From: Mycteria americana
Lineage: Eukaryota; Chordata; Aves; Ciconiiformes; Ciconiidae
Direction: 5' to 3'
Assembly: GCF_035582795.1 (NCBI RefSeq)
Contig: NC_134365.1
Span: 39,908,135-39,972,134, forward strand
DNA: 64,000 nucleotides
The notes under the pieces are model-generated. The model made no database searches, was not told the DNA's origin, and was given only the letters and a program-made list of their open reading frames with translations. Shown here one piece after another: positions 1-13,115 of the stretch (the first letter of the stretch is position 1; each line of letters opens with the position of its first letter). The translations under genes and the position numbers were made by a program.

Positions 1-1269
1 GGTTCCAGTTGTGAGTAAAGAGTACTCATCATCTCCTACCATTGCACCCAGTAATTATCTTCAGGATAATGAGCATATGTATCCTGGAGATCTCCATCAA
101 GACTCTTCTTTCTATTGTGGACTATAACTATTAGGTTGGATCTCTGGCTGGTATGAACTGGTGTAGCACCCTTAATTAATATCTTTTCCTCTCCCTCCGA
201 GCTGGGAGGAAGCCTTAGGAATAGATGTTGTTAAGGGATATTCAAGGCAGCTGTGAGCTGAAGATCTGAGTCTCTTAAAATCTGATTATGCATTCCTTAT
301 GCACTCAGAGCTCTGAAAGTTTTAGCTTGGTCGTAAATATGAGATCAGACCCTCGACTTGTTTAAATGGAGGAATATGTGTTGCATAGAATGCAGGTATC
401 ATTAAACTGCTAAATTTTGCACTGATAGAAACATTTTTTTAAAGGCTGAACAAATTATTTTCAGACCTTAAAACCTCACAGCCAATATCTATGATGCAAA
501 AGTGCTTGGTCTGCCATCCTTCTCATTTTAATCAGTATAATTATAACACATTACTTTGTATCATTTAAACAAGTTCACATATTGTCATCTTGCAACCAAA
601 ATACCAGTGGCACTTCATGGATCTATCTCCACTTGAGAACAGCTGAGGTTATTATTATTATTCCTCTTTCTCTGTTTGCTGTAGCTATGGCCTGTTTCGT
701 GTTTGCTACTGAAACACAACTACAGCCTACTGTGGCAGTGGATCTATGTGCAACCTGGGGAGCCAGCAGCGGGAACAGGGAAGTCGTGTCCCCACTTCCT
801 TTCAGTGATAAAAGCCTCAGGATAAAATGTCTGTAAAGCTGAGTGCTGCTGAATGAGCCGTTCAGAGGAGTGGAAGCCGGCTGGCATTGAAGTCTAGCTA
901 TTTATCTCTTCCTACAGCAGATTTCTGAGTGTTCGCTCTGGAAAGAGGAGAGGCTTCTGAAGCCGTCAGTGTTCACAAACCACAATGTTAGAGCAGAAGC
1001 GTCAACGCCTTTCCGTGGCAATGCATTGTCTTTATAAAAAGTACAGTAACTTCTGCCTACAGATAAATGCTCACAACATGCATCTCTCAACTTGTGGGGA
1101 ATCTATTAGTAATAACAATGGGGTTTCTGTACCTCATAACATTTCTCTGGATTAAAGTAAGGTATGAATTTTAATTATAATGACAATTCCAGGACAGCTA
1201 CTTTTTCAGGCACACGTAATCCACTACAGTTATTTTGGTTTATTTTCTCTCCGTACCACTAGTAATAGC

Positions 1270-1460
1270 TAGCATGTTGTTACAATCCTCTTACTATCTT
1301 TCTCATCACATACATTTATACACAATTGCAATGATTATTATTACATAGCCCTATATAATAATTATATATGCTATAAGTATGTGTAAGTATATGTATTATG
1401 TCATTAAAATAATGTGTGTTGTATAAATAAAGGGCAAATATTAGCGTATATGTATGTGGT
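1270..1460. repeat. AT-rich, TATA/TGTA-biased low-complexity tract
   Basis: The sequence is dominated by A and T with repeated ATTATTATTA, TATATAATAATTATATATG and alternating TGTA/TATG steps. There is no clean repeat unit, so it is a degenerate low-complexity tract and not a true microsatellite. Confidence 0.5.
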
Positions 1461-3370
1461 TTGATACATATATGCACAAGGGAGTGATGGATACTTTGAC
1501 ATAGGGTATGATATTTTGAGACACATATGAATAAAAATTTGAGAAATAAAAAAAAAGGAGCTATGTTAGTTCAAACTCAATTCCCTGGAGACAAAACAAG
1601 AGAGAAGATCTAAATAAAAGCAGTGTATAAAACATAGCCTAGACATAGATTCTGATGGCAAGTCAGTGCTATAGATATTCTATCAATATCTAAATTGTTA
1701 GTGATAAAGTATTTTTGAGGACAGATTAACATAAAACTACCCAAAAAGAAAAAAAAAAGTAATCAACAGTCAAACTATATTTTCTTTTCTTTCCCTCATA
1801 GAATGACTTTGGGTTTTATTGTACTGAAATAGATCCCAACATCCAGGAACTACCATCAGGCCACTTGTTATTCATGGGGAAATATAACAGAACTTGTATT
1901 TCAGTAAATGAAACAGGAACATCTGATATTGCCAGTATAATATCAGCACCTTCTATTTCATTTGGATGAAATTAATCTGGAAATTCGGTAAGGTCCCAGG
2001 AAACCAATCTTTCCCTAGTTTTGCACAGCAGAAATAGATGTCATTTACTGGAATAGTGGGCTCATTTATGTGGGACAGACCTTCCAGTTGGAGTTCCCAA
2101 GCACCCCAACACTTCTACTTTGCCAAGCTTCCTGTAGGGTATATATAGAAATTTTCTGTGCTTACAGTTACATGAGCTATGAACTCCAGGTGTAGTGACA
2201 CTGGGTGCATAGCCTCTGCACTTTAGCAGGGGGGAAACTGCAGGACATTTATACAAAGATGTTGGTGACGTATGAAGGAGGACAAAACGGTGGATGTGTG
2301 AAAAGGAGCAAACACACACTGAAGATGTGAAGCTGAGGCAAAGAGCGTCATCTTCAAAACACCCCTTGTCAACAACACACAGAGAGGACAACTGCAAGGT
2401 CTCCTGCTCCAGTGGAGTTATTGGCCAGTTTTGAATCTGTCTGGTGGCCCTGTGAGGCTTAGAAGCTCCTCACTCTCTAGATTGGCTCTCTGTCACGACT
2501 GCAAGCATGATGATGGCAGCTTGTTTCAAAAAGCTGCTTAATCAGGGAGTGAAGATACCTACCGGGATGACTCTGTTGAGCGCTGCATCTTCCCAGTGCC
2601 ACCCTCAGCTGCTGGCAGCTGTTGCTGGCACTAGCCAACACCCAGGTGTCTTTACTATCTGGAGATGAGACATTCAAACACAAAAAAAGGCAGGTAACCC
2701 CCTAGCCTATATTAACTATTGTGACTTAACTAAGATTTGTAAATATGTTAGAATGAGTAAGCAATACACTCAGTGTCAATTAAAACAAGAGGATGACACA
2801 GCACTAAGTTGATACTAGCCAAAGATATTTCTTGATGATCTGAAAACCGCACCTATCTACTGCTGCTGCTTGGGGCAAATTATTTCTGTAGGCTCAAACA
2901 ATTAGAGATACCCTTCTGAATGATGTTTATCTAACGCTGCTTTCTTCACAGTAAAGACTGTTAATGCAGCAGTTGAGCAACTCCAGGAAGGCACAGTTAT
3001 CCTGAGATAATCAGGAGCCTGAGGGCTCGGAGGCAGTCATCTGTGTTCTCTGCCCCAATTTCATCGGTATATTAAATTAAAAAAAAATCTGTATGTTAAT
3101 ACCTCATGAAGGTCAAACATTTCATTGCAAAGAAGTGTGGAAATTCAAAAATAGGATTCCCAGAGCAATCCTAACTGTATGTTTACATGTATATAGGTAC
3201 GGTGCATTTTCCCAAATATTGTTAGTGCTGTCACTCAAAACCTATTAGAAATGTGGACAAATTATTAGGAAACTGATGTCTCAAAAATTGCTTAATTGTT
3301 TATTTGCCTCCATGTATGTGTTTATGAAGTGTGTGGGTAAGCAAAAAAACAATTAGTTCAATTTCTCTTT

Positions 3371-3397
3371 CGTTAATGTTAAATGTTAACATTAACG
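3371..3397. repeat. Perfect 12-bp inverted repeat, 3-nt loop
   Basis: The arm CGTTAATGTTAA is followed by ATG and then by its exact reverse complement TTAACATTAACG. It lies in a wider stretch (to about 3445) built from repeated TTAATGTTAA and TTAACATTAA words. It is probably simple-sequence DNA, since such words are easily self-complementary. Confidence 0.75.
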
Positions 3398-5714
3398 TTA
3401 TGTTAAATATGTTAATGTATTAATTTAACATTAATGTTAAATACATTCTCATGTATTTAACAATATTCTTTGATGAATTTTGTAATTTGTTTATGTATTA
3501 TGTGATTGCATACATAGGAGGGCGGAATTAAGGTCGGTCTGTCCATCATACAAATTCCATGTAACTACATGGAATCTATTTTATGTGATACTGATACCAA
3601 ATCACAAGACACTGGGTATATGATATGTTTTAACTGTCCTTTAGGGAAATGATGGTTTCCATATAAGTTCAGCTGGCAAGCTTTTCACCACTGATATACT
3701 CTGAAAGAAAATATGTTAAGATTGAGATTTATTAGGGTGTTTAGAATTCGTAATTATGGGCCAAGCTGCCTTGGAAATAAACTAACAAACCTGAAATGAG
3801 CTGTAACAAGCTGACAGGCATCTATATGACAGAATGGTTCATGATTCTGTTGTGAATAGGTAGCTTATTACAGAGCATTTAAAAAAATACATCTCCGGGG
3901 TGTAACAAGTACATGCACAGCTTTTCAGCATGGGTGTCATGAATGTATGTATGTGGCAAGGAGTCATGACTGACTGTCCTCCCTACACTGCAATCTGAGA
4001 GTGCCATCTAATCACACTCTGGCTAGAGAAGCAGAAATCCTGAGTATGGAAAATGCTGAGAATTACTGGCCCAGTGAATTGATGACACTCAGTGTTCTCT
4101 GTACATTAAATAATGTGGGCAGCTCTGTTCACTTTCTGGAGCCCACGTGCCCGTATACTGCAATCCCCACACATGCGGCCTTCACGAACAGCCTAAACCA
4201 TGCACAGAATGTTCCTGGGAACTAAAATACGATGTTATGCCTGGAACAGGGCAGATACAGGGAGAGCAGGACATGGGCCAACCTGGGAAAGCCTGAAGTG
4301 CCTCAGAACTTCTTCTATAAAAGGAAGGATTCCCTCCTGAAGGCTTTTCCTCCATTACTGAATGCCCAAAGACAGACAAAAAAAATCACTTAAACGATAA
4401 AGAGCTATTTGCAAGAACTGGCTATAAAATATCTCCTCCTCTGAATCCACTGTTATGTACCAAAACTGTTAAACAACATGGTGCTAATCTAAGAGTGTTT
4501 TCAGGAAAAAAAGCTACAGTTGTCTCTTTTTATATCATTGAAGGAGGATAAAGAAATAAAGTAAGAGTAAATGCTGATCTCTAAGCATAAATTTCAGTAT
4601 TGTAGTGGATGAAAGGAAATGTAAAGACTATCTTGAAGGTGATTATATCACACAACCCCACCCCAGAACTAACTTGCAATCTTTAAACTGCTGTGTTAAA
4701 GCAAAAAGGGAGACAAGATAAAAGATAAAGAGAAGAAGAAAGGGGGAGGGGGAAAGTTGCCGGTTTATAAAATAATGGAATGATATATAATAAAGCTTAG
4801 ACGAAATTATATGAGTTAAAGACCGCATGAAATCCATTACTGCAATTCATTGTGTCCTCACTGGAGTCTGAAACTCCCATAATTTTTTCATTTTTTAAGG
4901 AAAGGGAAGAATGGAAGGAAAAGGAAGAATGTAGAAAACAACAAGAGTTAGGAGCAAAACTACCAACTCAAGTGGCAATACCATTTAAAAGAAAAAAACT
5001 AGAAGTTTTATTTTATGTTACATCATTAAAATCACAGCCCTGTGTCTTCTTTCACTTGAACTGAATTTGGAAATGCCACACGACGCACACAAACCAGCTG
5101 CACAACTAGCATAGCCAGTGGAGTATCACCTTAGTATGTGAAACACAGCACCAGGGCAACAGGAGTATCGCCTTCATGCAAGGAAATGCAACACCAGGGC
5201 TACAGCTTCCACTCCGTCCCTATCTTTGGTAGTGATTCACAGGGCTCCTCTTCACCCAGCCTCCTCTGAATGTTAAAATACTGTCTAGAGCTCAAATTAG
5301 AATAAATTTTATGCTGCTTGAGGTTGTAATAGAAGATTCAGTGTAGCGCAGAGGTAGTTAAAAGGCCTGGGACCTTGGAGCAATTGTGAATTTGTAAGAA
5401 ACGTTTGGAGAGGGCAGCATTTTCATTTCAAATGCATATTTTTATTGATAAAAATTGAATATAACAACACAGACATCTCATGGGAATAGGCTATTATGAA
5501 ATCTTCAATTTGAAGTTCAGCAGAACTGCATAGTATAGCAGTAGTAAAAGGAAAGGATTCATAAAATAAATCTGTTACACAAATAATCTATTCAGAACCT
5601 CAGGCCAGTTAAGGAACAAGAAGGGATTTGACCCCTGAGTCCTTCTGAAAGTCACAGCAGAAAAGGGCAAATAGGTTGTAGGCCTACTAGCTGATAAAAC
5701 ACCCTGAAAGACAG

Positions 5715-5752
5715 GCTAAAATGAACCAAGCAAGCTAAAATGAACCAAGCAA
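5715..5752. repeat. Tandem duplication, 19-bp unit x2
   Basis: The 19-bp unit GCTAAAATGAACCAAGCAA occurs twice head to tail with no mismatch. It is a recent short duplication in intergenic DNA with no apparent function. Confidence 0.85.
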
Positions 5753-8700
5753 GCTGGAAAAAGTATGGCAAGAGGGAGCGAGAGGAGGCAGAGCAGAGCA
5801 TCAACACATCTCTGCACAGCTCCGATGCCACTGATTATCATAGCACCCATTAGACACGAAAAAACATCAAAACTTTTCCAGATCAGACTTTGAGCCATGG
5901 CTTGTGGCAGATGTAGCAACTTATTTGGAGATGGTTTGATTATATACACTCATCCAAAATCAGCATGCTTGTCAACATTTTCCTGTTTTTACATTGGTTA
6001 GTTGGGGGATACAAAGTTTCACTAAAATATTACCTTCCAACTAAAATACACAGTTGGATTAGTGGTAAACACTTTAATTAAATGGCTGTTTGAGGGGCTT
6101 GCCATTCATGGACTTGTTAGGAAAGAAGTAAACCGAATAAATTTTTATCAGCTAAAAAACCCACAATGCATTCTTTTTGCAAAAAAAGATTAATGGGAAA
6201 AAAAATTACCCTGCTTTTTGGCTAGCTTTAAAAGCAAGGAATATTTGTACTCCTTGGTGTAGACTTTAACAATCCTTATTAAGACCTCTCTCCTGATTGT
6301 AGTTTCAGCAACAGCTTCCATGGCCAGAGGAAAGATATGGCAGAACAAGGCCGTATCTACAAAGAAAGCTTAGGAGAAAATGATCTAACAAAGTTATGAA
6401 ATATATTCTCCTTTCTGTGCTGTACATTTTGTTCTTCTAACCAAACTGAGTACCAAAAGTAATGAACTGCTAACATAACTAACGATTTCAAGAGACCCCT
6501 GTGAATTCTTTTGGCCCATTGTGTTAATTAAGGCTTGATTCTGAAGTGGACAGAAATGAAAGGAAGCAAAGAAAAATCATATCTATATTTCAGTGTAAAG
6601 ATACGTTAATTGGGATATAATTCTGCTGCTGGGGGAAGCAGGACAAAACCACTGAGTATTTTTAGACCTGTCATCATTAAATATACTTGCTCCTGTCTTA
6701 ATATTGACGTAAACCAGAAGTGAATATATATTTTGAACGCAAGTATGGCTAAACATTGCACATCCCTCAAGGGCTGAATTTAAGTCCTGGTACAAAGCTC
6801 ATTAAAATCAACAGTAACTTTTCCTCTGTCTCCAGTAGAGTCTGAATCTGGATATAAATGAGTATTCTAAAAAAGAGTAACAATGAAAAAGAAAAAAAAC
6901 AAAGAACAAAAGAAAGGTACAATAGTTAAAATGTTGGTACTGACATTCAGTTATAAACACTCTTTTCCCAAGTCAAAATTCTGTACTTTCACATTCTGGT
7001 AAAGCAGAGTCAAAAGTACCCACTTCCCATATACTTGATTGGAACTACCACTGTGGTCCCAGCACTGTCTTTGCTCAGGCTATTCTGTTCTGCTCAATGC
7101 ATTATTTTAAAATATCTGGTAACAGGGAAGGACATTTTCAGGAAGACTGCAGAATTATAAATGGGGGAAACTAAGCATTAGTTTAGAACTTTATACTGCC
7201 ATGTTATCTAAATTGTGAATGTATCAGTCACCATCAGTTAACTGCCGCTGCACTCAGTCCTTTTATGGAAGACTTTGAAGAACTACCCAGGTATCACAGG
7301 CGCTGGTGATTCAGAAGGTAGTAACCTTCTTTCTGCATCATGTGCTGCTAAGAGTGTGCTCCTGGAAAAGGAGGGAAGTAAAACTTCTGAAGCTTTGAAA
7401 TTGTTAAAACATGTGTGACTTTTTTTAAGAGAAGTGTTCACCCATATCCTGGACAGATTCTGCTCCAGGTAATTACATTCCCTCTCTAGTTCCAATTGGA
7501 TGCATTATTCTTAATTTACTCTTTTAAAACACTTATGTTGCTGTGACAATCTTGTTCCTTATCTGATCAGCTGGTTGTCCAATGCAATTTGAAAGATCTT
7601 TTCAACACAGGATAAAATAAAGTAGGCTTTTCCTTTTACCAAATTAATCCTTATTTTTAAGAGTTTAAATTCCAGAGCTCAGGGCATTTTCTTGAATCTC
7701 TCTGCAATTCAGAGTACTGTGCTTTCACAACAGCCATGTTGTGAAACAGCTATTCCTTGCTTTATCTGAAGTAACTGCAATGATATAAAAAGTAGTCTCC
7801 CAAAGACAGGAGAAAATAGATTAAAAAATGAGACCCCTGGAAGTAAATGCTGACATTTACAATTCAGATTGCAGTAGTATCCATTGCCTGTTCTTCCCCA
7901 GCTTAGAAAAACAAAGGCAAATTTTGCTCCTCAAAGCAGTTATCATGGGGTGGGGAGCGAGACAAATCACAAGATAAAGGGAGGGCTATACTATATGAAC
8001 AAATAGTAGGATTTGGGCCAACGGCACGGAAAAGGGTTAGCCCAGTAAGAGATATTGGCAGATAAATGGGAAGAGTCATGGAACATCCCTAAGAGATAGG
8101 AAAAAAGCATTAATTCAGAATAGTTTGGAGGAGGAAGAGGAGCAGAGAAGTGACTGAGGATTTTCCTCAACAATGAGGTAAACATATGGAAAGTGAAAAA
8201 GACTTGGGAAAAAAAAGCCTTGGAGTTAAGTTTTGGTCAAGCTTCTGATTAAACCCCTGTTTAAACAACTTTGATTAGTAAATGGCAACACATCAAGAAG
8301 ATGCAGTGAAGAGAGGTTAAGATGCAGAACTGCATAATGGAAGCTATGTCAGAAGTGAAGATGGTGAACTGGTAGAACTGATAATTACCACTGTAAAAAT
8401 CTCAGGCTGAAGCTCTATCAACAGATATGAAGACACAGAGAAATTGCATCGAGTTTGCAGGGGAAGGCACGTCTCTGAAACATCTCAAGGAGCTATTCAG
8501 GCAGGCAGGTATTCCCACTCTACGTGACTAAATCTTCTGAGTATGGAGAAAGACCAAACAAAAATCATGTTGAACGATAAAGAATGATAAAGATATCTGA
8601 CGCATCTATGTCTCAAAAATAACAGACATTTTTCTTTACTGTTGGAGATGTTGTCTCCTTATTTCTCTCACAATCCAAAGCACATTCTGATCTAGTAAAC

Positions 8701-11700
8701 ACTCTCTTGATGGAACAACTGAGTCTCCGAGCTAAGGATCGACCCCTTTCAATCCATTCACCAGAAAAGACAGGAACTTTGCTTCCGCTCTGAAAGCAAA
8801 CCATCCTCCTAGATTAACCAAATGACATTTCTTTTCCCTTCAGGACAAATTTCTAGAAAAGTTCACAGCTAGTTGGCACGCAGCCAGCACAACATTCCCT
8901 GGCACTACATGCCCATTAAACTTCAGAGTTTGCTGGCACAAGCCAGCTCTGCATTCTGTCCTGGAGAAGGCTGTATTTCAGCAGTAATGAAACTGCAATA
9001 CACATAGACCCACATTCTTCACTCCAACACCCATGCAGCCCCAGTGAAAACAATGCAGGCAAAGTTAGAAAAATTATATGGAGGTGACCAAAGGCCACCC
9101 TGTCAAGCTTTTATTAAGGCATTGTTTAAAAAAATATTCCTTTGTTTTCCCCAAACAATCTATCAACTCCCCCTTCCCCCCCACTAATTCCACAGAATTT
9201 TTTAACAAGATCTGTCAGTATTCTCCTCCTCTTCTTCCATCAGAGGGGATCTTCTATGTTCCCTTGTAGCTGTTCCTCACAAGAGCCATGACATTATCAG
9301 ACAGCTCACTGTGTTAGTGATGAGCAAAGTGAATTAGCTCCAGCTAAGCACTGGTCATTGAAATAAGAGGTTTTTGAAGTATGGGCAGGCAACTGGTAAA
9401 CTGGGAGACAGAAGTTACAGCCCAAAGGACAAGTGGTACAGTGCTTTGGAAAGGTATATTTGTCATTAAGGTTTATGGGCATAAGCAGGTCTTTTCTATT
9501 TTTTCGTTTGGTGAGCAGGCAGCTGGGTATCTGACCTCCTTCTTTTAAAAACTCCAGATCGATGCTGGGTGCAGGCAGGCCCACTAAACAGGAAAGCTGA
9601 TGCAGCTGTGTTGTTCCTATTCAACAGCACTTTGGCCCTATCTCCCCCATTTCTTACGTATTCACGGTTCTTTGGGGAGTTGCTCTATCACAGGGACATG
9701 TCCATACTGGCACAGTTGCTTGAGTGACCATCAGCAAGCGGCTCAGACACATGTGAAACGTTTAACAAGCTGAGCAGAACAAGCCCTGTGGAGTACCAGG
9801 CAAGTATGCTTAAGAAGCACACCGATTTCTATTTGCCAGTCACACTGATATGAGTAAAGCTGGTTTAAGAATTGCGCTGAGGATTAGCTAGATGATTCAT
9901 AGGAAAATCCAAACGTAAGGGCCCGATTTACATTCAAAGTATGTGGCTGAGAGAGTTGGGAAAAGGGAACGCTCCGTCTCTTCCTCAGAATGGATCCTAA
10001 TTGCCTATTTCTTCTAGTTACAGTGATCAATCTCCAAGCACGTCTATATTAAGTAAACCATATGTGTATATACGTGTATATACACTTCTTTTAAAATACT
10101 GAGTTTCAGATTCCCCTGTATGAAACTCAAAATGGCAAGATCTGCTCACGGGAGATTCACTCAGACTCCTAAAGGCCCCTTCCTGTTTTCTTGTTGTATA
10201 GCAAAGAGCACTATTTGCCCCACTGCCTATAAAACACAGGGCAATTAAAGGCACACTGTAAAATATTATTATGGTAATGACACACATCTGTTCCTGGAAC
10301 ACTGCTTGTTACTTGTGATTAATCTACTTCACTGAGGAAAGTTGTGAGGGCAGAGGATATATCTTTCTGTTTGTTCTTTTCCTCTATACAGTTAATATTT
10401 CTGGGAGCTGATAATAACATCTACTGACAGAAAAGACTAAAGAAACAGAAACATTTTTCTATCTGTTGAGTAAACATACTATACAGCTAATAATTGCATG
10501 AGATGCTCTTACGATTTTTACTTGAGAGACTGTATTTTATGTATTTTGACATCTCTCATTAATGATTTTTGCCCCGCATAGGACACCCTGCTGAGAAAGG
10601 ACTGGTTTCTATGTACTTGATTTCTCACAACCTGAGCTCTCTTGCATTATCCGTCATTTACAGGGATTCATTATCAAAGTACTGCACAAGGGTTTAAGCT
10701 GTAAAACACCAAGAGATTTGTCTGGACTTTGGAAGAGATTTTATGACGTTTTGGATTTGAGCGCAACACTCTAAAGAAAAGTATTTGTTAAATGCGTCAC
10801 TTTCTGGATGCCTTGAATCTAGATGAAGCTTCTCTTACCAAGGGCAGTTCATTTCTCCGGTCATTCTTTGACTCTGTTTGCTCTGAGCTATAGCATCTCC
10901 CACACATTCATTTGAAGCTGTATAGTCTCCAAACATTTATAGCAAGGAACTCTCCATCATGCAACTTGGGGAAATGTAATCCCTCTCTTTTTTTAATCCC
11001 TTTTCTATCTCTGTGCTACAAACAGAAAGCCTGTGCTTCCTCCACACCCACTCTCCTTGCCAGAAGCCTCACTGCAACTTCCTGTCAGTTTGACACGCTC
11101 TGCTGTGGACTTCCTCTGAGCAAAAGTTTTATCTGAACACACCATGTTAACTATTTGCTTACTAAGTGTTTCCTAGAAACCTAAATGCTCATTTATTTTT
11201 AACCTTTATCTGTTAAACCCTTTGTAACTGGAAAATATTCACGACACAGGAAAAAAGTGACTTATATTATTTAGGACTAAAATAAGAGAAAGGCTAAGAA
11301 ATATCATAATTATTTGCAGGCAATAGGCATCCTGCTTTGTATCAGCAGGGCTAATGATAGGCTGTTCACATCCAGAGGTGTAATAATCCACATAAAAACA
11401 GTAGTATGTTACATTTCTAAAACACCTTTCACCAATGGATAGAAATGTAAGAAATACTGCCCTGGCATTTACGTTTCCAGCTCTTGATGTTCCAAATTAA
11501 CTTAAGCAACCATAACGTGCTTTCGGCCAGCCTTTGAGCTGTAACTAACCTATGGCTCCTACTTGGGGCTCACAAGAACTTGGGGAGAGACGGACCACGT
11601 CATCCCAATGAGAACTTGGGGAGAGGACGCGCTGCTATGGAGCACAAGGCATTTTCGGGAACATCTGACAGGGCTGGAGACGGGGTACAGACAGGCCTGG

Positions 11701-12178
11701 CACTGCAAGGCAACGCTGGGCTGTGGTTTCCAGCTTTAACACACTTTTCCAGCCCCTGGCCGCCGAAACTGCGCATTTTGCTCGTGCTCCATCCTCAAGT
11801 AAAAATCTCCCAAGTCCAACGGAGGGGAATGTGGACGACGACGACGGCTCACGTCTCCTGCCCGCCTGCCCCGGGCCCCCACACGCCCCGGGCCCGGGGG
11901 AGGCCTCCCTCGCTGCCACCACAGGCGGTGGCGGCAGGCCGGGGGAGGCCGCAGAGCCGCACAGCGGGCAACCCGGCCCGCCCCAGCAGGGTTTCCAGTC
12001 AGGGCAGCGCCGCCGGACCGGCGGCCATCCCTTCCTACCCTTCCTACCCTCAGTCCCCGCCGGTGTGTGCCCGGGGGGTGTCAGTGCCCCGCGGAGGTGC
12101 GGCCGCCCCAAGATGGGGCCCGGCGGGCGGGGGGGTGGGGAGCGATGGGGGGAGGGGCGGCTGCGCGGCGCCGTGCCG

Positions 12179-12190
12179 CGCGCCTGCGCA
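12179..12190 (-). promoter_or_regulatory. NRF1-like motif
   Basis: The plus strand reads CGCGCCTGCGCA, whose reverse complement TGCGCAGGCGCG is a one-mismatch form of the NRF1 palindrome YGCGCAYGCGCR. NRF1 sites usually lie close to start sites of CpG-island promoters, so transcription may begin soon after this point. This is a motif match only. Confidence 0.4.
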
Positions 12191-12299
12191 GGGGGAACGG
12201 AGCGGCGAGGTCACCCCTCCCCTCCGCACCGCCCCCGCCGCGCCAGAGCGAGGCTGGGCGTGCGGCGTCACGGCGACGGCCCCAAGCCGCGCCCCGGCA

Positions 12300-12615
12300 C
12301 AGGCAGCGAGAGGGAGCGGAGCGGGCGGCGCGCAGCGGGCTCGGCCGGCGAGGCGGCGGCGGTCGGCGGGGAGCGGAGGCGCTGTCCGGTAGGTCGCGGC
12401 GGGGAGCGCGGGCCGGGCCGCGCCGCTGTGGCGGTGGGGTGGGGAGCGGCGTGTCTGGTACAGGTGGCGCGGCGGGGCGGGGACGGGCCGGTGGGGGCGG
12501 CGGCGGCGGCGGCGGGCGGGGGGGGGAGCGGCGGCGGCGGCGGCGGCGGCGACGACGGGGAGCGGCGCTCTGTGAGGGAAGGGGCAAGAGCCTGAAACAT
12601 GGCGGAGGAGGAACT
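12300..12615 (+). other. RAP1B: RAP1B noncoding exon 1 (approximate)
   Basis: RAP1B coding starts in its second exon, which opens with a splice acceptor at 31452-31453, so a noncoding first exon must lie upstream, and the CpG island is the obvious source. A plausible donor is AACT followed by GTGAGC at 12616. An alternative donor, CCG followed by GTAGGT, lies at 12389. The 5' end given here is a guess placed just downstream of the NRF1-like motif. Spliced cDNA would settle both ends. Confidence 0.4.
12495..12556 (+). repeat. GGC trinucleotide repeats in promoter/5' UTR
   Basis: Two runs of GGC triplets, about six and seven units, flank a G-rich spacer with about ten consecutive G, and the second run ends in GACGAC. 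It lies just 5' of the presumed upstream ORF and is likely transcribed as part of RAP1B exon 1. Such tracts are often length-variable and prone to assembly error, and the RNA could form a G-quadruplex. Confidence 0.75.
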
Positions 12616-12619
12616 GTGA
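12599..12619 (+). promoter_or_regulatory. Short upstream ORF (MAEEEL) in RAP1B 5' UTR
   Basis: An ATG in a good Kozak context (AACATGG) opens the codons for MAEEEL and then TGA. If exon 1 is spliced at the GTGAGC donor (exon end 12615), the frame instead continues across the junction into exon 2 as MAEEELY and stops at a TGA seven nucleotides into exon 2, still before the RAP1B start codon. Either way it is a seven- or eight-codon upstream ORF that could lower or tune RAP1B translation. Expression is not shown. Confidence 0.45.
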
Positions 12620-13026
12620 GCCGCCGCCTCGTCCGGCCTCAGGCGCGGGGGGACACGGCGGGGGGGGGCTGGGGGGGAGAGCGGGGCGCTGAGGGGCAGC
12701 CGCTGCCAGCCGGGCCGAGGGCCCGGCCCTGCCCTTCGCCGCCACCCCCCTCCCGCCGGTCGCCGGAGCAGAAGTTGGAGCGGAAGCGGAAAGTTGTAAC
12801 CCCGCGGCTCGGGGCCGCGACGTGGGGCCCGACCGGGTGCGGGGAGGGGCGGGTGACGCCCGGCTCGGCCCCGCCGCGGGCGGGGAAGGGGACGGTCCCC
12901 GGCTGCCGTCGTCGTTGTCAGCGGGAAGTCCGAGCCGGAGCCCCACCTAGTCCGGTCGTCGGAGAGAAGCTGCTCGCTCTTTCCGGCCGGTGTGTGGGGG
13001 CGAGGCGAGGGGGGGACAGGCCGGGT

Positions 13027-13115
13027 GCGGTCGGCGGGCTGCCCGGCCGGTCTCGGGGCGCTGCTACCGCTGCTACCGCAGCGCCCCGAGACCGGCCGGG
13101 CAGCCCGCCGACCGC
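13027..13115. repeat. Perfect 38-bp inverted repeat with 13-nt loop
   Basis: The left arm (13027-13064) is the exact reverse complement of the right arm (13078-13115). The loop is TACCGCTGCTACC. Both arms are about 85% G+C and contain GGCCGG and GGGGCG words. The arm is far too long and mixed in sequence to be chance or simple repeat. It sits about 400 bp after the presumed exon 1 donor, so it would be transcribed at the start of RAP1B intron 1. It may be real or a fold-back assembly artefact (see findings). Confidence 0.95.

Larger units (their letters stand above)
1..11800. other. Intergenic DNA upstream of RAP1B, no gene seen
   Basis: This stretch is AT-rich and contains only short open frames (none over about 110 codons) with no recognisable protein similarity. 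None is flanked by convincing splice sites that join into a longer product. I saw no CR1 3' end, tRNA gene or LTR pair by eye. In other vertebrates the region 5' of RAP1B is a gene-poor interval before MDM1, so a gene-free stretch fits. Old diverged repeats or conserved noncoding enhancers could be present but cannot be recognised without alignment. Confidence 0.6.

Noticed and set aside
3360-3450. TTAACATTAA-rich block as a possible origin or regulatory hairpin
   Set aside because: Simple AT-rich words produce such inverted repeats readily, and nothing else supports a function.
11576-11625. Repeated GAACTTGGGGAGAG 36 bp apart before the RAP1B island
   Set aside because: Only 14 bp are shared, with no wider duplication; too little to call a functional element.
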